Source: an uncultured Lactobacillus sp. (GTDB taxonomy: Bacteria; Bacillota; Bacilli; Lactobacillales; Lactobacillaceae). From it: 64,000 nucleotides of DNA. Below are positions 46,207-54,147 of the stretch, piece after piece. The stretch is from positions 1-64,000 of the forward strand of contig CAOOYH010000005.1 of NCBI GenBank assembly GCA_948500755.1, read 5' to 3'. Positions within the stretch are counted from its first letter, which is position 1, and each line of letters starts with the position of its first letter. Position numbers and translations under genes: made by a program. The notes below the pieces were generated by a model that saw only the letters and a list, made by a program, of their open reading frames with translations, was not told the DNA's origin and searched no databases.

Positions 46207-46729
46207 AGGATTTACGATTGCGGAAGTAATTTTTTCAATTTTTATAACGATTTTAGTAATTTGGATTTTACAAAATTTGTTAGTAAATCTTAAAACTGCC
46301 AATAAATCTAACCACCATACTAATGATGTTGCTTTTGCTTATGTTCAATTCACACGCTTTTTAAAAGATGAGAATACTGAAACTGCCTATGCGTTACCTA
46401 ATTCATCCAATTCTTATCGAGCTGTAATTGCTAAGATAAAAAGAAAAGGTAAGAAAAAGGTAGAGCAACATTATATTTTAGAAAAATATAAAAATATGAT
46501 TCGAGCTACAACTAGCGAGGGAGGACATATGCCACTACTTTTAAATATTGAGAATGCTAGTTTTGTAACTATCGATAAGCAGGTCAAGATTAATATTACG
46601 GAAAAAGATGGAAGAAAATCAGAACTCTATTTTAAGTTAGATCCAAAACCAGTTGAATCAGATAAAACTAGTGGAAAGAATGATAAAAAAGATGCCAAAA
46701 AAACTGAAAGCAAGCGCGCTTCTAAGTAG
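46169..46729 (+). CDS. comGF: minor pseudopilin ComGF-like
   Basis: 186 residues. KGFTIAEVIFSIFITILVIW, another prepilin motif with +5 glutamate, at about 12-31. The C-terminus is a charged, lysine-rich tail (SDKTSGKNDKKDAKKTESKR). ATG 46169 with AAAGGTAG upstream is preferred over the out-of-place start at 46085. It overlaps comGE by 38 bases. Confidence 0.82.
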   Translation: MIQPQSKNIKSSKGFTIAEVIFSIFITILVIWILQNLLVNLKTANKSNHHTNDVAFAYVQFTRFLKDENTETAYALPNSSNSYRAVIAKIKRKGKKKVEQHYILEKYKNMIRATTSEGGHMPLLLNIENASFVTIDKQVKINITEKDGRKSELYFKLDPKPVESDKTSGKNDKKDAKKTESKRASK

Positions 46730-46838
46730 TGTATTAGTGCTTGCAACATGCCTCTTGTTCATAGCCTTATATCAACAAATTTATCATGATAGTATGGAAA
46801 ATAATATGTTGATTATAGATTATTTACTATCGAATTGA
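46680..46838 (+). CDS. comGG: ComGG-like small membrane protein
   Basis: 52 residues from ATG 46680 (an ATG at 46692 gives 48). One hydrophobic helix (SALLSSVLVLATCLLFIALY) behind a basic N-terminus. It has no clear prepilin cleavage site. Assigned as the seventh comG gene only by its position and topology; ribosome binding sequence is weak. It overlaps comGF by 50 bases. Confidence 0.6.
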   Translation: MIKKMPKKLKASALLSSVLVLATCLLFIALYQQIYHDSMENNMLIIDYLLSN

Positions 46839-46901
46839 ATTTCTTGCACCCTTCAAATTCTTTCTATAAAATAATTAGGGTAAATAGAAGAAGGGTTGAA
46901 A

Positions 46902-47912
46902 ATGAAAAACATCGAAAAATTTGAACAACTTTTTAATCAATTTTTGCAGTGTGTTACTACCTTGCAAGAAGCATTGAATGTTTCATTTGCGGAAGCCTTA
47001 ACTGAAACTTTTGATAATCTTGAAAATAATAAGATCAAAGTTGAAATGGGTGCTCCTGATGAAGAAACTGTCGCAAAATTAGGCGAAATGTATAAAAAGC
47101 TGAACTATGATGAATTACCACGTCAGACTAAAATTCAAGTTTTTTCATACTTAGCTTTAAAGGCAGTAAATGATGATGGTCGAGACGTAAATCAAATGCC
47201 TACACCACCTGTTTTAGCAACCATCATTGCCTTAATTATGCAAAAGTTATTGCCAGATAAGGAATTAGATATTTTAGATCCAGCTATTGGTACTGGGAAT
47301 TTATTATACTCAGTCATTAATCAATTAAAAGATAGAAACCATTCTAAAAATTTATATAGGTTATATGGAATTGATAATGACGAAGATATGCTTAATTTGG
47401 CTGATGTTGCAGCTCATTTGAATGATTTAGATATTGAGCTTTATTGCCAAGATGCAATTTTGCCTTGGATGGTTCCAAGTCCAGATGCAGTAGTGAGCGA
47501 CTTACCAATTGGATATTATCCACTTGATGAGAATGTTAAAGATTTTGCTACTAAATCTGATAAAGGGCACTCATTTGCCCATTTGTTGTTTATTGAGCAA
47601 ATCATCAAGAATTTAAAGCCGGGTGGATTTGGCTTCTTATTAGTACCTAAATCTATTCTTTCTGGAAAAGTAGGTGCTGATTTTATGCCATGGCTGACAA
47701 AAAAAGTTTATTTAAAATCTATTATTGAATTACCAGATTCAATGTTCCAAAATAAATTTAATCAAAAATCTATTTTGGTATTCCAAAATCATGGTGGAAG
47801 CGCTGCCAGCAGTGAAGTCTTCCTCACAAAGTTGGACTCTTTGAAGAGTGAAGAAGCCCTCGTTAACTTTAATGTTAAGCTAAACGAGTGGTATACTAAA
47901 ACTATTCATTAG
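46902..47912 (+). CDS. class I SAM-dependent methyltransferase (YtxK-like)
   Basis: 336 residues. An N-terminal helical region of about 110 residues precedes a Rossmann domain with the SAM motif ILDPAIGTGNLLYSV about 126-140 and AVVSDLPIGYYP about 202-213, the place of the NPPY motif in N6-adenine methyltransferases, here DLPIGY. ATG 46902 is behind GAAGGG. It is next to ackA in many Firmicutes, as here. Target unknown. Confidence 0.88.
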   Translation: MKNIEKFEQLFNQFLQCVTTLQEALNVSFAEALTETFDNLENNKIKVEMGAPDEETVAKLGEMYKKLNYDELPRQTKIQVFSYLALKAVNDDGRDVNQMPTPPVLATIIALIMQKLLPDKELDILDPAIGTGNLLYSVINQLKDRNHSKNLYRLYGIDNDEDMLNLADVAAHLNDLDIELYCQDAILPWMVPSPDAVVSDLPIGYYPLDENVKDFATKSDKGHSFAHLLFIEQIIKNLKPGGFGFLLVPKSILSGKVGADFMPWLTKKVYLKSIIELPDSMFQNKFNQKSILVFQNHGGSAASSEVFLTKLDSLKSEEALVNFNVKLNEWYTKTIH

Positions 47913-47954
47913 TTTGTGAAATCTTAAAAATAAATATGTGGAGGACTTTGTCAT

Positions 47955-49139
47955 ATGAAGAAAGTTTTAGCAATTAATTCAGGTAGTTCATCTTTTAAAT
48001 ATAAATTATTTTCGCTACCTGATGAAGAGGTTTTGGCAGAAGGTCTAGCTGATAGAGTTGGGTTAGATGATTCAACTTTTTCAATTAAACTCACTGATGG
48101 CGATAAGCATGTTGAAGAAGTTGAAATCCCTGATCAAGAAACAGCTGTAAAGTTGCTTCTTAAGGCTTTGAAGAAATATAACGTTATTGAGGATTTAAAC
48201 GAAATTGCTGGTGTTGGTCACCGGATTGTTGCAGGTGGGGAATACTTTAAAGATTCAGCTATTATTACTAAAGATAATTTACAAAAAATCTTTGATTTAA
48301 AGGAATATGCACCCCTTCATAATCCAGCAGAAGGAGAAGGTATTAAAGCTTTTATGAAGGTTTTGCCTAAGGTTCCTGAAGTTGGAGTATTTGATACTGC
48401 ATTTCATGAAAGCTTAGATCCAGTACATTATTTATATTCTGTTCCTTATGACTGGTATGAAAAGTATCGTGCTCGGAAGTATGGTGCTCACGGAACTTCA
48501 GTACGTTATGTTGCCAATAGAACTGCAAAGCTTTTAAATAAAGATTTAAAGGATTTGAAGCTTGTGGTTTGTCACTTAGGTTCTGGTGCTTCAATCACTG
48601 CTGTCAAAGATGGAAAATCTTACGACACTTCAATGGGCTTTACTCCACTTGCAGGGATTACTATGGGAACTAGATCCGGCGATGTTGATCCCTCTCTTCT
48701 TCAATTTGTAATGCATAAAAAAGATATCTCAATTGATGAAATGATCGATATTTTAAACCATGATTCTGGATTGCTAGGAATTTCAGGAGTTTCTCCAGAT
48801 ATGCGAGATTTAAAGCATAATCCTGATAAGAGAGCACAATTAGCTCGTGAGATTTTTATTAATAGAATTATTCGATACGTCGGCGCATACATTACTGAAA
48901 TGGGTGGTGCTGATGCCATTGTATTTACTGCGGGAATTGGGGAACACGATGCTCGAGTTCGTGCTGCAGTTATGAAAGCATTTGAATTTATGGGTCTTGT
49001 TCCAGATCTTGAAGCTAATAAGGTTAATGGTGAAAAAACCATTACTAAGCCTGAATCAAAGATTCGCGCAATGATTGTACCAACTAATGAAGAATTAATG
49101 ATTGAACGTGATGTTGTGAGATTGGCTCATTTAGATTAA
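47955..49139 (+). CDS. ackA: acetate kinase
   Basis: 394 residues. Makes acetate and ATP from acetyl phosphate, following Pta encoded at 9999. ASKHA-fold motifs: INSGSSSFKYKLF at the start, GHRIVAGGE about 89-97, FDTAFHESL about 146-154, HLGSGAS about 204-210 and FTAGIGEHD near 320. TGGAGGAC precedes the ATG. No terminator follows; the tmRNA promoter comes next. Confidence 0.98.
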   Translation: MKKVLAINSGSSSFKYKLFSLPDEEVLAEGLADRVGLDDSTFSIKLTDGDKHVEEVEIPDQETAVKLLLKALKKYNVIEDLNEIAGVGHRIVAGGEYFKDSAIITKDNLQKIFDLKEYAPLHNPAEGEGIKAFMKVLPKVPEVGVFDTAFHESLDPVHYLYSVPYDWYEKYRARKYGAHGTSVRYVANRTAKLLNKDLKDLKLVVCHLGSGASITAVKDGKSYDTSMGFTPLAGITMGTRSGDVDPSLLQFVMHKKDISIDEMIDILNHDSGLLGISGVSPDMRDLKHNPDKRAQLAREIFINRIIRYVGAYITEMGGADAIVFTAGIGEHDARVRAAVMKAFEFMGLVPDLEANKVNGEKTITKPESKIRAMIVPTNEELMIERDVVRLAHLD

Positions 49140-49170
49140 ATTAGCTAATGATTCGCAAGTCAATGAGAAT

Positions 49171-49181
49171 TATGCTATAAT
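49171..49181 (+). promoter_or_regulatory. ssrA promoter (extended -10)
   Basis: TATGC followed by TATAAT (49176-49181) forms a TG-extended -10 box about 13 bases before the tmRNA 5' end. No strong -35 box is visible. Confidence 0.6.
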
Positions 49182-49194
49182 AGTGGAGTTCCAA

Positions 49195-49558
49195 GGGGAT
49201 GTTTTGGGATTCGACAGGCGTAGATCCGCATTGACTGCAATTCGTAGGTCACGTCTACGTTAAAACGTCACTTTTAAATTTAACTGCAAAAAACAGTAAT
49301 TCTTACGCAGTAGCTGCTTAATTTAGCGCCTGTGTTGCTTACTGACAGCTTACTCGTGGCTGTCTCTAAGTATCAACTTAGCGAGTTACATTTAACTACC
49401 TCACCTGAATAGTTAAAAAGAGTCTTGACAGGTTAGCTAGTTCATTTTAGCCCTGTTATATGGCGTTTTGAGCTAGTGAAGTTCAAGTAATATAACTATA
49501 ATTGTAGAGGTCAGTGACGGAATGCGTTTGGACAGGGGTTCAATTCCCCTCATCTCCA
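49195..49558 (+). ncRNA. ssrA: transfer-messenger RNA
   Basis: 364 nt. The ends form the tRNA-like acceptor (GGGGATG with CATCTCC, discriminator A) and T arm GGTTCAATTCC. The tag frame starts with the resume codon GCA at 49286 and reads AKNSNSYAVAA before TAA at 49319. Tag proteins made on stalled ribosomes end in AVAA, a signal for ClpXP. Normal one-piece arrangement. The terminator at 49581-49623 follows. Confidence 0.96.
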
Positions 49559-49580
49559 TTTTTATATATTTATTGAGTTT

Positions 49581-49623
49581 TAGGAGTGCTTAAATCGTTG
49601 ATTTATCAGCATTCCTATTTTTT
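49581..49623 (+). terminator. intrinsic terminator of ssrA
   Basis: Stem AGGAGTGCT/AGCATTCCT (one G-U pair) with a 17-base loop and T6. Confidence 0.8.
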
Positions 49624-49700
49624 GTAAATGCTGTAAAACGTATTTAATTTAAAGTTTGAGGGAAAATTGACGCAAAGTTTTTAGAGTTTGGTAGCGTGAT

Positions 49701-49729
49701 AAAACCACTGTTTTCAGTGGTTTTTTATT
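49701..49729. terminator. orphan terminator in a gene-poor stretch
   Basis: Perfect stem AAAACCACTG/CAGTGGTTTT with TTTTATTTTT after it. No gene lies between the tmRNA terminator and this hairpin (49624-49700), so it may be left from a lost gene or end an unseen small RNA. Confidence 0.75.
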
Positions 49730-49855
49730 TTTCAAAAATGTATCGCTTTCATTCGTAAATGTTATGGAAAAATCTAAGTTATAAATATTAGACATACTCA
49801 AAATCATTACTAAAATAAGAGATATAAGAATTAAAAATAGAAAAGAGATATTATA

Positions 49856-50340
49856 TGACAAATTACGAAAATGAATACTTTGAAGGTGAGAGAATTTTAT
49901 ATGGCGCTGAAAATATTAATCTTAACGAGGTAACTTTTGGTCATGGAGAATCACCTTTAAAAGAAGCGAAGAATATTACTTTAACTAAATCAATTTTTAA
50001 ATAGAAATATCCTCTTTGGTACGATAAAAATGTTAAAGTTAGTAACACTACTTTTGAAACAATGTCACGAAGTGGAATTTGGTATACCAAAAATATTTCA
50101 ATCAGAGATTCTGCTTTACAAGCACCTAAACTGTTTCGAAGAGCTAGCGACATTGAATTAGATAATGTGCATTTTTCAGATGTAGAAGAAACAATGTGGA
50201 CTTGTAAAAATATTAAGATTACTAATTCTCAAATTAATGAGGATTATTTTGGTAAGGATAGCGAAAATATTTACTTGGATAATGTAAGTATTATTGGAAA
50301 TTACGCTTTTGATGGCGCTAAAAATATTGAAGTTCATTAA
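49856..50340 (+). pseudogene. DUF3737-family protein, decayed 5' part
   Basis: The frame reads NYENEYFEGERILYGAENI, then SIFK, a TAG stop at 50002 where the family has a tryptophan (FKWKYPLWY), then KYPLWYDKNV and several short repeats of the DUF3737 right-handed helix kind. The start codon at 49856 is out of frame with this because one base is missing right after it (ATGACAATTAC for an expected ATGACAAATTAC). The frame then ends in AKNIEVH at 50340. So it has a frameshift, a nonsense codon and a truncation. Confidence 0.8.
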
Positions 50341-50491
50341 AAATACTACTGGTTTAATTATTTCGGCTGGGACAGTATATCGCGGAAATGGCCATGACTT
50401 CTTACGGATCAATTTGGCTTGCCCAGAGGAAATGGTTAAAGATGGGATGCAGCGATTAGCAACAGGAATTTCTAAATTTTTGAATAAGTAA
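50341..50491 (+). pseudogene. 3' fragment of a MalY/PatB-type aminotransferase
   Basis: In another frame the DNA encodes TGLIISAGTVYRGNGHDF, then LRINLACPEEMVKDG, which is the C-terminal end of the PLP-dependent C-S lyases of the MalY/PatB type. Only the last 50 or so residues remain, joined directly to the broken DUF3737 gene, so a deletion between two neighbouring genes is likely. No start or ribosome binding site fits. Confidence 0.7.
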
Positions 50492-50550
50492 AAGAAAATG
50501 GTTTCATTTATCTGCCTAAAAAGTATATACTTTACTATGAGGTGATTTAA

Positions 50551-51516
50551 ATGGAACCAATTTTTTTGACACCATATTTTAGACCAAAAATTTGGGGAGG
50601 ACGTAAGTTAAATACAATTTTTAATTATGATATTCCTGAAGGAAAAGTTGGAGAGGCTTGGATTATTTCCGGCTATAAAGATGATGCTTCAACAGTGACC
50701 GAAGGGCCTTTGAAAGGAAAAACTTTAAGAGAGGTCTATCATGAGCACTCAGAACTTTTTGGGAATCCTAAGTCTAAGGAGTTTCCATTACTAGTTAAGT
50801 TTTTAGATGCTAATGATAACTTATCAGTACAAGTACACCCAGATGACGATTATGCACATAAAGTAGAAAATGATTCTGGTAAAACTGAAAGCTGGTATGT
50901 ATTACAAGCTGATCCGGGTGCTTACTTAATTTATGGACATCATGCAAAAACTCGCGAAGAATTGGCTGATATGATTCATAAGGGTGAATGGGATAAGCTA
51001 TTAAGAAAAGTTCCAATTAAAAAAGGCGATTTCTTCTATGTACCAGCTGGAACAATTCATGCTTTAACTAAAGGTAGTTTGGTTATCGAAACTCAACAAT
51101 CTAGTGATGTTACTTACCGTCTTTATGATTATGATCGTGTAGATAAGAAGACAGGTAAAAAGCGTAAGCTTCATACTCAAAAGTCAATTGATGTTACTAC
51201 TGTGCCTCATATTGATCCTAAATTAAATGTCCATACTGAAAAGGATCAAGATGCAGAAATTAAAACTTTAGTTGAGCCACCAGTTTCACCACACTTCTAT
51301 TTATGGCAAATTGATCTTGATGGAACTTGGAAAACTGGTTTGAAGAATCACCCTTACTTGCTTGTTTCGGTAATATCTGGTTCAGGTAAGCTTGAAGCTG
51401 ATGGTCAAAGTTGGGATTTGAAGCTTGGAACTAATTTAATTATTCCAAATGAGATGAAGAATTTCACTTTCACTGGTAAAATGAGAATTGTTATGTCTGC
51501 TCCTGGTGAAGAATAG
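50551..51516 (+). CDS. manA: mannose-6-phosphate isomerase, class I
   Basis: 321 residues. Interconverts mannose-6-phosphate and fructose-6-phosphate with zinc. Motifs: PKIWGGRKL near 11, SVQVHPDDDYA about 91-101 with the zinc ligands, TESWYVL about 111-117 and VPAGTIHALTKG about 165-176. GAGGTGAT precedes the ATG. Following gene 31 bases later. Confidence 0.96.
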   Translation: MEPIFLTPYFRPKIWGGRKLNTIFNYDIPEGKVGEAWIISGYKDDASTVTEGPLKGKTLREVYHEHSELFGNPKSKEFPLLVKFLDANDNLSVQVHPDDDYAHKVENDSGKTESWYVLQADPGAYLIYGHHAKTREELADMIHKGEWDKLLRKVPIKKGDFFYVPAGTIHALTKGSLVIETQQSSDVTYRLYDYDRVDKKTGKKRKLHTQKSIDVTTVPHIDPKLNVHTEKDQDAEIKTLVEPPVSPHFYLWQIDLDGTWKTGLKNHPYLLVSVISGSGKLEADGQSWDLKLGTNLIIPNEMKNFTFTGKMRIVMSAPGEE

Positions 51517-51547
51517 ACAAATAATTTTCAGAAAAGGAAGTAAAAGT

Positions 51548-51940
51548 GTGATTTATGTAGCTTGCGGTAGTGTAATGATGGTAATTGGTATTTTGTGGTT
51601 AATTTCGCCAGCGAAAAAACCCAATCGAATATACGGTTATTTGTCATACCTTGCACAAGTCAACAAAGATAGTTTTAAATTTGCACAAAAACGAGCAAGC
51701 CTGTATCTGTTGTTATTTGGCTTCATTCAGGTATTATTAGGTGTATGTATTCACTTATTGAATTGGGATCATTATTTCTTAATTTGGCTGCTCACTTTTT
51801 ATATTTTTATCTTGCTGCCAATTGTTTGGACAGAAAAAAGTTTAAAATCATTTTTGCAAAAAAGAGGAGAACTGCCAAGAGATTATGTTGATCCTGACAA
51901 AGTGAAGAAGACAAGAACTAAAGGATTCAGGGATCGATAA
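51548..51940 (+). CDS. SdpI-like membrane protein
   Basis: 130 residues with three or four membrane helices. The stretch KKPNRIYGYLSYLAQVNKDSFKFAQK resembles the SdpI/YfhL loop (P-N-x-x-YGYR-T...N...W-x-FA), given here in parts: PNRIYGYLSY and VNKDSFKFAQ. SdpI relatives give immunity to a toxin or are uncharacterised. GTG 51548 with AAAGGAAG upstream is preferred over the longer frame from 51488 inside manA. It overlaps the response regulator start by one base and is probably co-transcribed with the two-component genes. Confidence 0.7.
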   Translation: MIYVACGSVMMVIGILWLISPAKKPNRIYGYLSYLAQVNKDSFKFAQKRASLYLLLFGFIQVLLGVCIHLLNWDHYFLIWLLTFYIFILLPIVWTEKSLKSFLQKRGELPRDYVDPDKVKKTRTKGFRDR

Positions 51941-52668
51941 TGAGTTTAAATATTTTAATGGTTGAAGATGATACTTCTGTTGCTGAAATGATGGGAATGT
52001 TTTTTAGGAAAGAAGGTTGGAAGCAAGATATTGCTGTCGACGGGGTCGAAGCCGTCGATAAGTTTAAAAAGAATCCAGCGTCTTATGATTTAATTACGCT
52101 GGATTTAAATTTGCCTAAAAAAGATGGAATTCAAGTAGCAAAAGAAGTTAGAGCTATTTCTCCTACAGTGCCAATTATTATGTTAACGGCACGTGGAAGT
52201 GAAGAAGATCAAGTTTTAGGATTAGGAGTAGGTGCTGATGACTATGTTACTAAACCTTTTAGTCCGTTAGCTCTTATTGCGAGAATTAAGGCGCTTCACA
52301 GACGTGTGATGATGGAAGGTGGTCAGAATACCCCTCAAACCAAGTCTGATGTAGATTATGATATTGAAACACAACATTTAAAGATTTCAGTAGATCGAAG
52401 AGAAGTGTTGTTTGATGGGAAGCCTGTTGCTAATATTACTCCAAAGGAATTTGACTTATTATTTACGATGGCTCAGAAACCTAAACAGGTCTTTTCTAGA
52501 GAGCAACTTTTAGAATTGGTTTGGGGATATGAATATTATGGGGAAGATCGAACTGTAGATGCCCATATTAAGAAGTTGCGTCAAAAATTGGAAAAAGTTG
52601 GGCCACAAGTTATTCAAACTGTTTGGGGAGTAGGATATAAATTTGATGACTCTCAGGTAAAAAGTTAA
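51940..52668 (+). CDS. OmpR/PhoB-family response regulator
   Basis: 242 residues. Receiver domain with acidic pocket VEDD at 7-10, phosphorylation aspartate in LITLDLNLPKKDG about 54, and the conserved lysine in DYVTKPFSP about 104. A winged-helix DNA-binding domain follows (about 145-238, SREQLLELVWGYEYYGEDRTVDAHI). Works with the histidine kinase encoded two bases downstream. Targets unknown. Confidence 0.93.
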   Translation: MSLNILMVEDDTSVAEMMGMFFRKEGWKQDIAVDGVEAVDKFKKNPASYDLITLDLNLPKKDGIQVAKEVRAISPTVPIIMLTARGSEEDQVLGLGVGADDYVTKPFSPLALIARIKALHRRVMMEGGQNTPQTKSDVDYDIETQHLKISVDRREVLFDGKPVANITPKEFDLLFTMAQKPKQVFSREQLLELVWGYEYYGEDRTVDAHIKKLRQKLEKVGPQVIQTVWGVGYKFDDSQVKS

Positions 52669-52670
52669 AA

Positions 52671-54131
52671 ATGAAGCTAATTTATCAACATATGTTAGGT
52701 TTTTTGCTTATTATCGTAACTACGGTTTCGATTATTGGATATGCTGAAATCGATTATGTTAGTAATCAAGCCTATAATCAAAATTATCAAAGAATGGAAA
52801 GCTATGCCCAGACTTTAGGAGAGCTTGCTAGTAGTCAAAGTCAAAACGGCACCGCCGAATTAAGTACTGATTTTTTAAATAAATTACAATTTGTTTTACG
52901 TGGGGATGATGTCCATTTTCGAATTTTTAATGCGAAAAATGAGCAAATTTATCCTGCAACTAGAAATAGAATTCAGTTGTCCGATAGAGTTATCTCCACT
53001 CTAAAAAGAGGAGAACAAATTAGAATTCGAAACAATAATTTGCAACGTTCATACATTGGTCGTACCAAGGATGCCTACACTGGAGTTTTGGTCCCATGGA
53101 TGAACGGGACCAAAATGATTGGTGTAATTTGGATTGGTTCCTTAGTTAAAAATGTTGAAAAGCCGATTTATATGGCAAAAAGAAACTTGCTTAATGCTTT
53201 GATGGTAACTATTATAGTGGGATTGATTCTGAGTTTCATTTTGTCTTATTATTCTACTACTAAAATTAAAAGTCTTTCGCGAGCAACTAAAAAAGTGGCG
53301 GCCGGTGATTTCAATGTTCAAATTAAAAACAAGGGTAATGATGAAATTGATCAATTAGCTGAGAATTTCAACCGTATGGTAAGAACTTTAAAAAAGTCCG
53401 ATGAAGAGATTAAAGCTCAGGAAAAAAGGCGAGATCAATTTATGGCCGATGCGGCTCATGAAATGAGAACGCCCCTGACAACCATCAATGGAATTCTTGA
53501 AGGCTTACAGTATGATGCTATTCCTGAAGATTCTAAACCAAAATCAATTGCTTTAATGCGCCATGAAACCACTCGGTTGATTAGATTAGTTAATGAGAAT
53601 TTAGACTATGAAAAAATTCGAAATAATCAAATTATGCTACTTAAAACTAAATTTGATGCTGTGAAGGTTTTAAAAGATGTTCAAACCCAACTTAGACAAA
53701 ATGCACAAAAAGCTAACGATGAATTGGTGTTAGATGTTCCTGCGACATTACCTACTTATGCAGATCGAGATAGATTCACTCAAATCATTGTTAATTTGGT
53801 TCAGAATGCAATTCAATTTACTCATGATGGGCGAATTACTATTTCTGGTAAAAGAATTGATCATGGGACTGAATTTCAAATTAAAGACAATGGTATAGGG
53901 ATGAATAAAGAACAAACAAAATATATATTTGAACGATTCTTTAAAGCTGATCCTTCAAGAGCGCGTCTAGGAACTGGAGAATCTGGATTAGGGTTAGCTA
54001 TTGTTTCTTCTCTTGTAAAGCAACATGGAGGAAAAGTGAAGGTAGAGTCAGAAGAAGGTAAAGGTTCTATTTTCACGGTTATTCTATATGACAAAGGCTT
54101 TGAACAATTTGTAAATAAAAAAGACGACTAA
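52671..54131 (+). CDS. sensor histidine kinase
   Basis: 486 residues. Membrane helices at about 8-27 and 171-190 flank an extracellular sensor of about 145 residues. HAMP domain about 192-245, HisKA with the phospho-accepting histidine in AAHEMRTPLTT (about 264), and HATPase_c with NLVQNAIQFT, DNGIGM and GLGLAIVSSLV. The stop lies inside the terminator hairpin at 54118-54147. The signal sensed is unknown. Confidence 0.93.
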   Translation: MKLIYQHMLGFLLIIVTTVSIIGYAEIDYVSNQAYNQNYQRMESYAQTLGELASSQSQNGTAELSTDFLNKLQFVLRGDDVHFRIFNAKNEQIYPATRNRIQLSDRVISTLKRGEQIRIRNNNLQRSYIGRTKDAYTGVLVPWMNGTKMIGVIWIGSLVKNVEKPIYMAKRNLLNALMVTIIVGLILSFILSYYSTTKIKSLSRATKKVAAGDFNVQIKNKGNDEIDQLAENFNRMVRTLKKSDEEIKAQEKRRDQFMADAAHEMRTPLTTINGILEGLQYDAIPEDSKPKSIALMRHETTRLIRLVNENLDYEKIRNNQIMLLKTKFDAVKVLKDVQTQLRQNAQKANDELVLDVPATLPTYADRDRFTQIIVNLVQNAIQFTHDGRITISGKRIDHGTEFQIKDNGIGMNKEQTKYIFERFFKADPSRARLGTGESGLGLAIVSSLVKQHGGKVKVESEEGKGSIFTVILYDKGFEQFVNKKDD

Positions 54132-54147
54132 TGTCGTCTTTTTTTAT
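54118..54147. terminator. bidirectional terminator overlapping the kinase stop
   Basis: Stem AAAAGACGAC/GTCGTCTTTT with a TAAT loop and T run. It contains the last codons of the kinase and ends ltaS on the other strand. Confidence 0.9.

Noticed and set aside
49649-49861. Minus-strand open frame of 70 codons with a hydrophobic start
   Set aside because: It runs through the orphan terminator hairpin and has no ribosome binding site; AT-rich DNA readily gives such hydrophobic frames.
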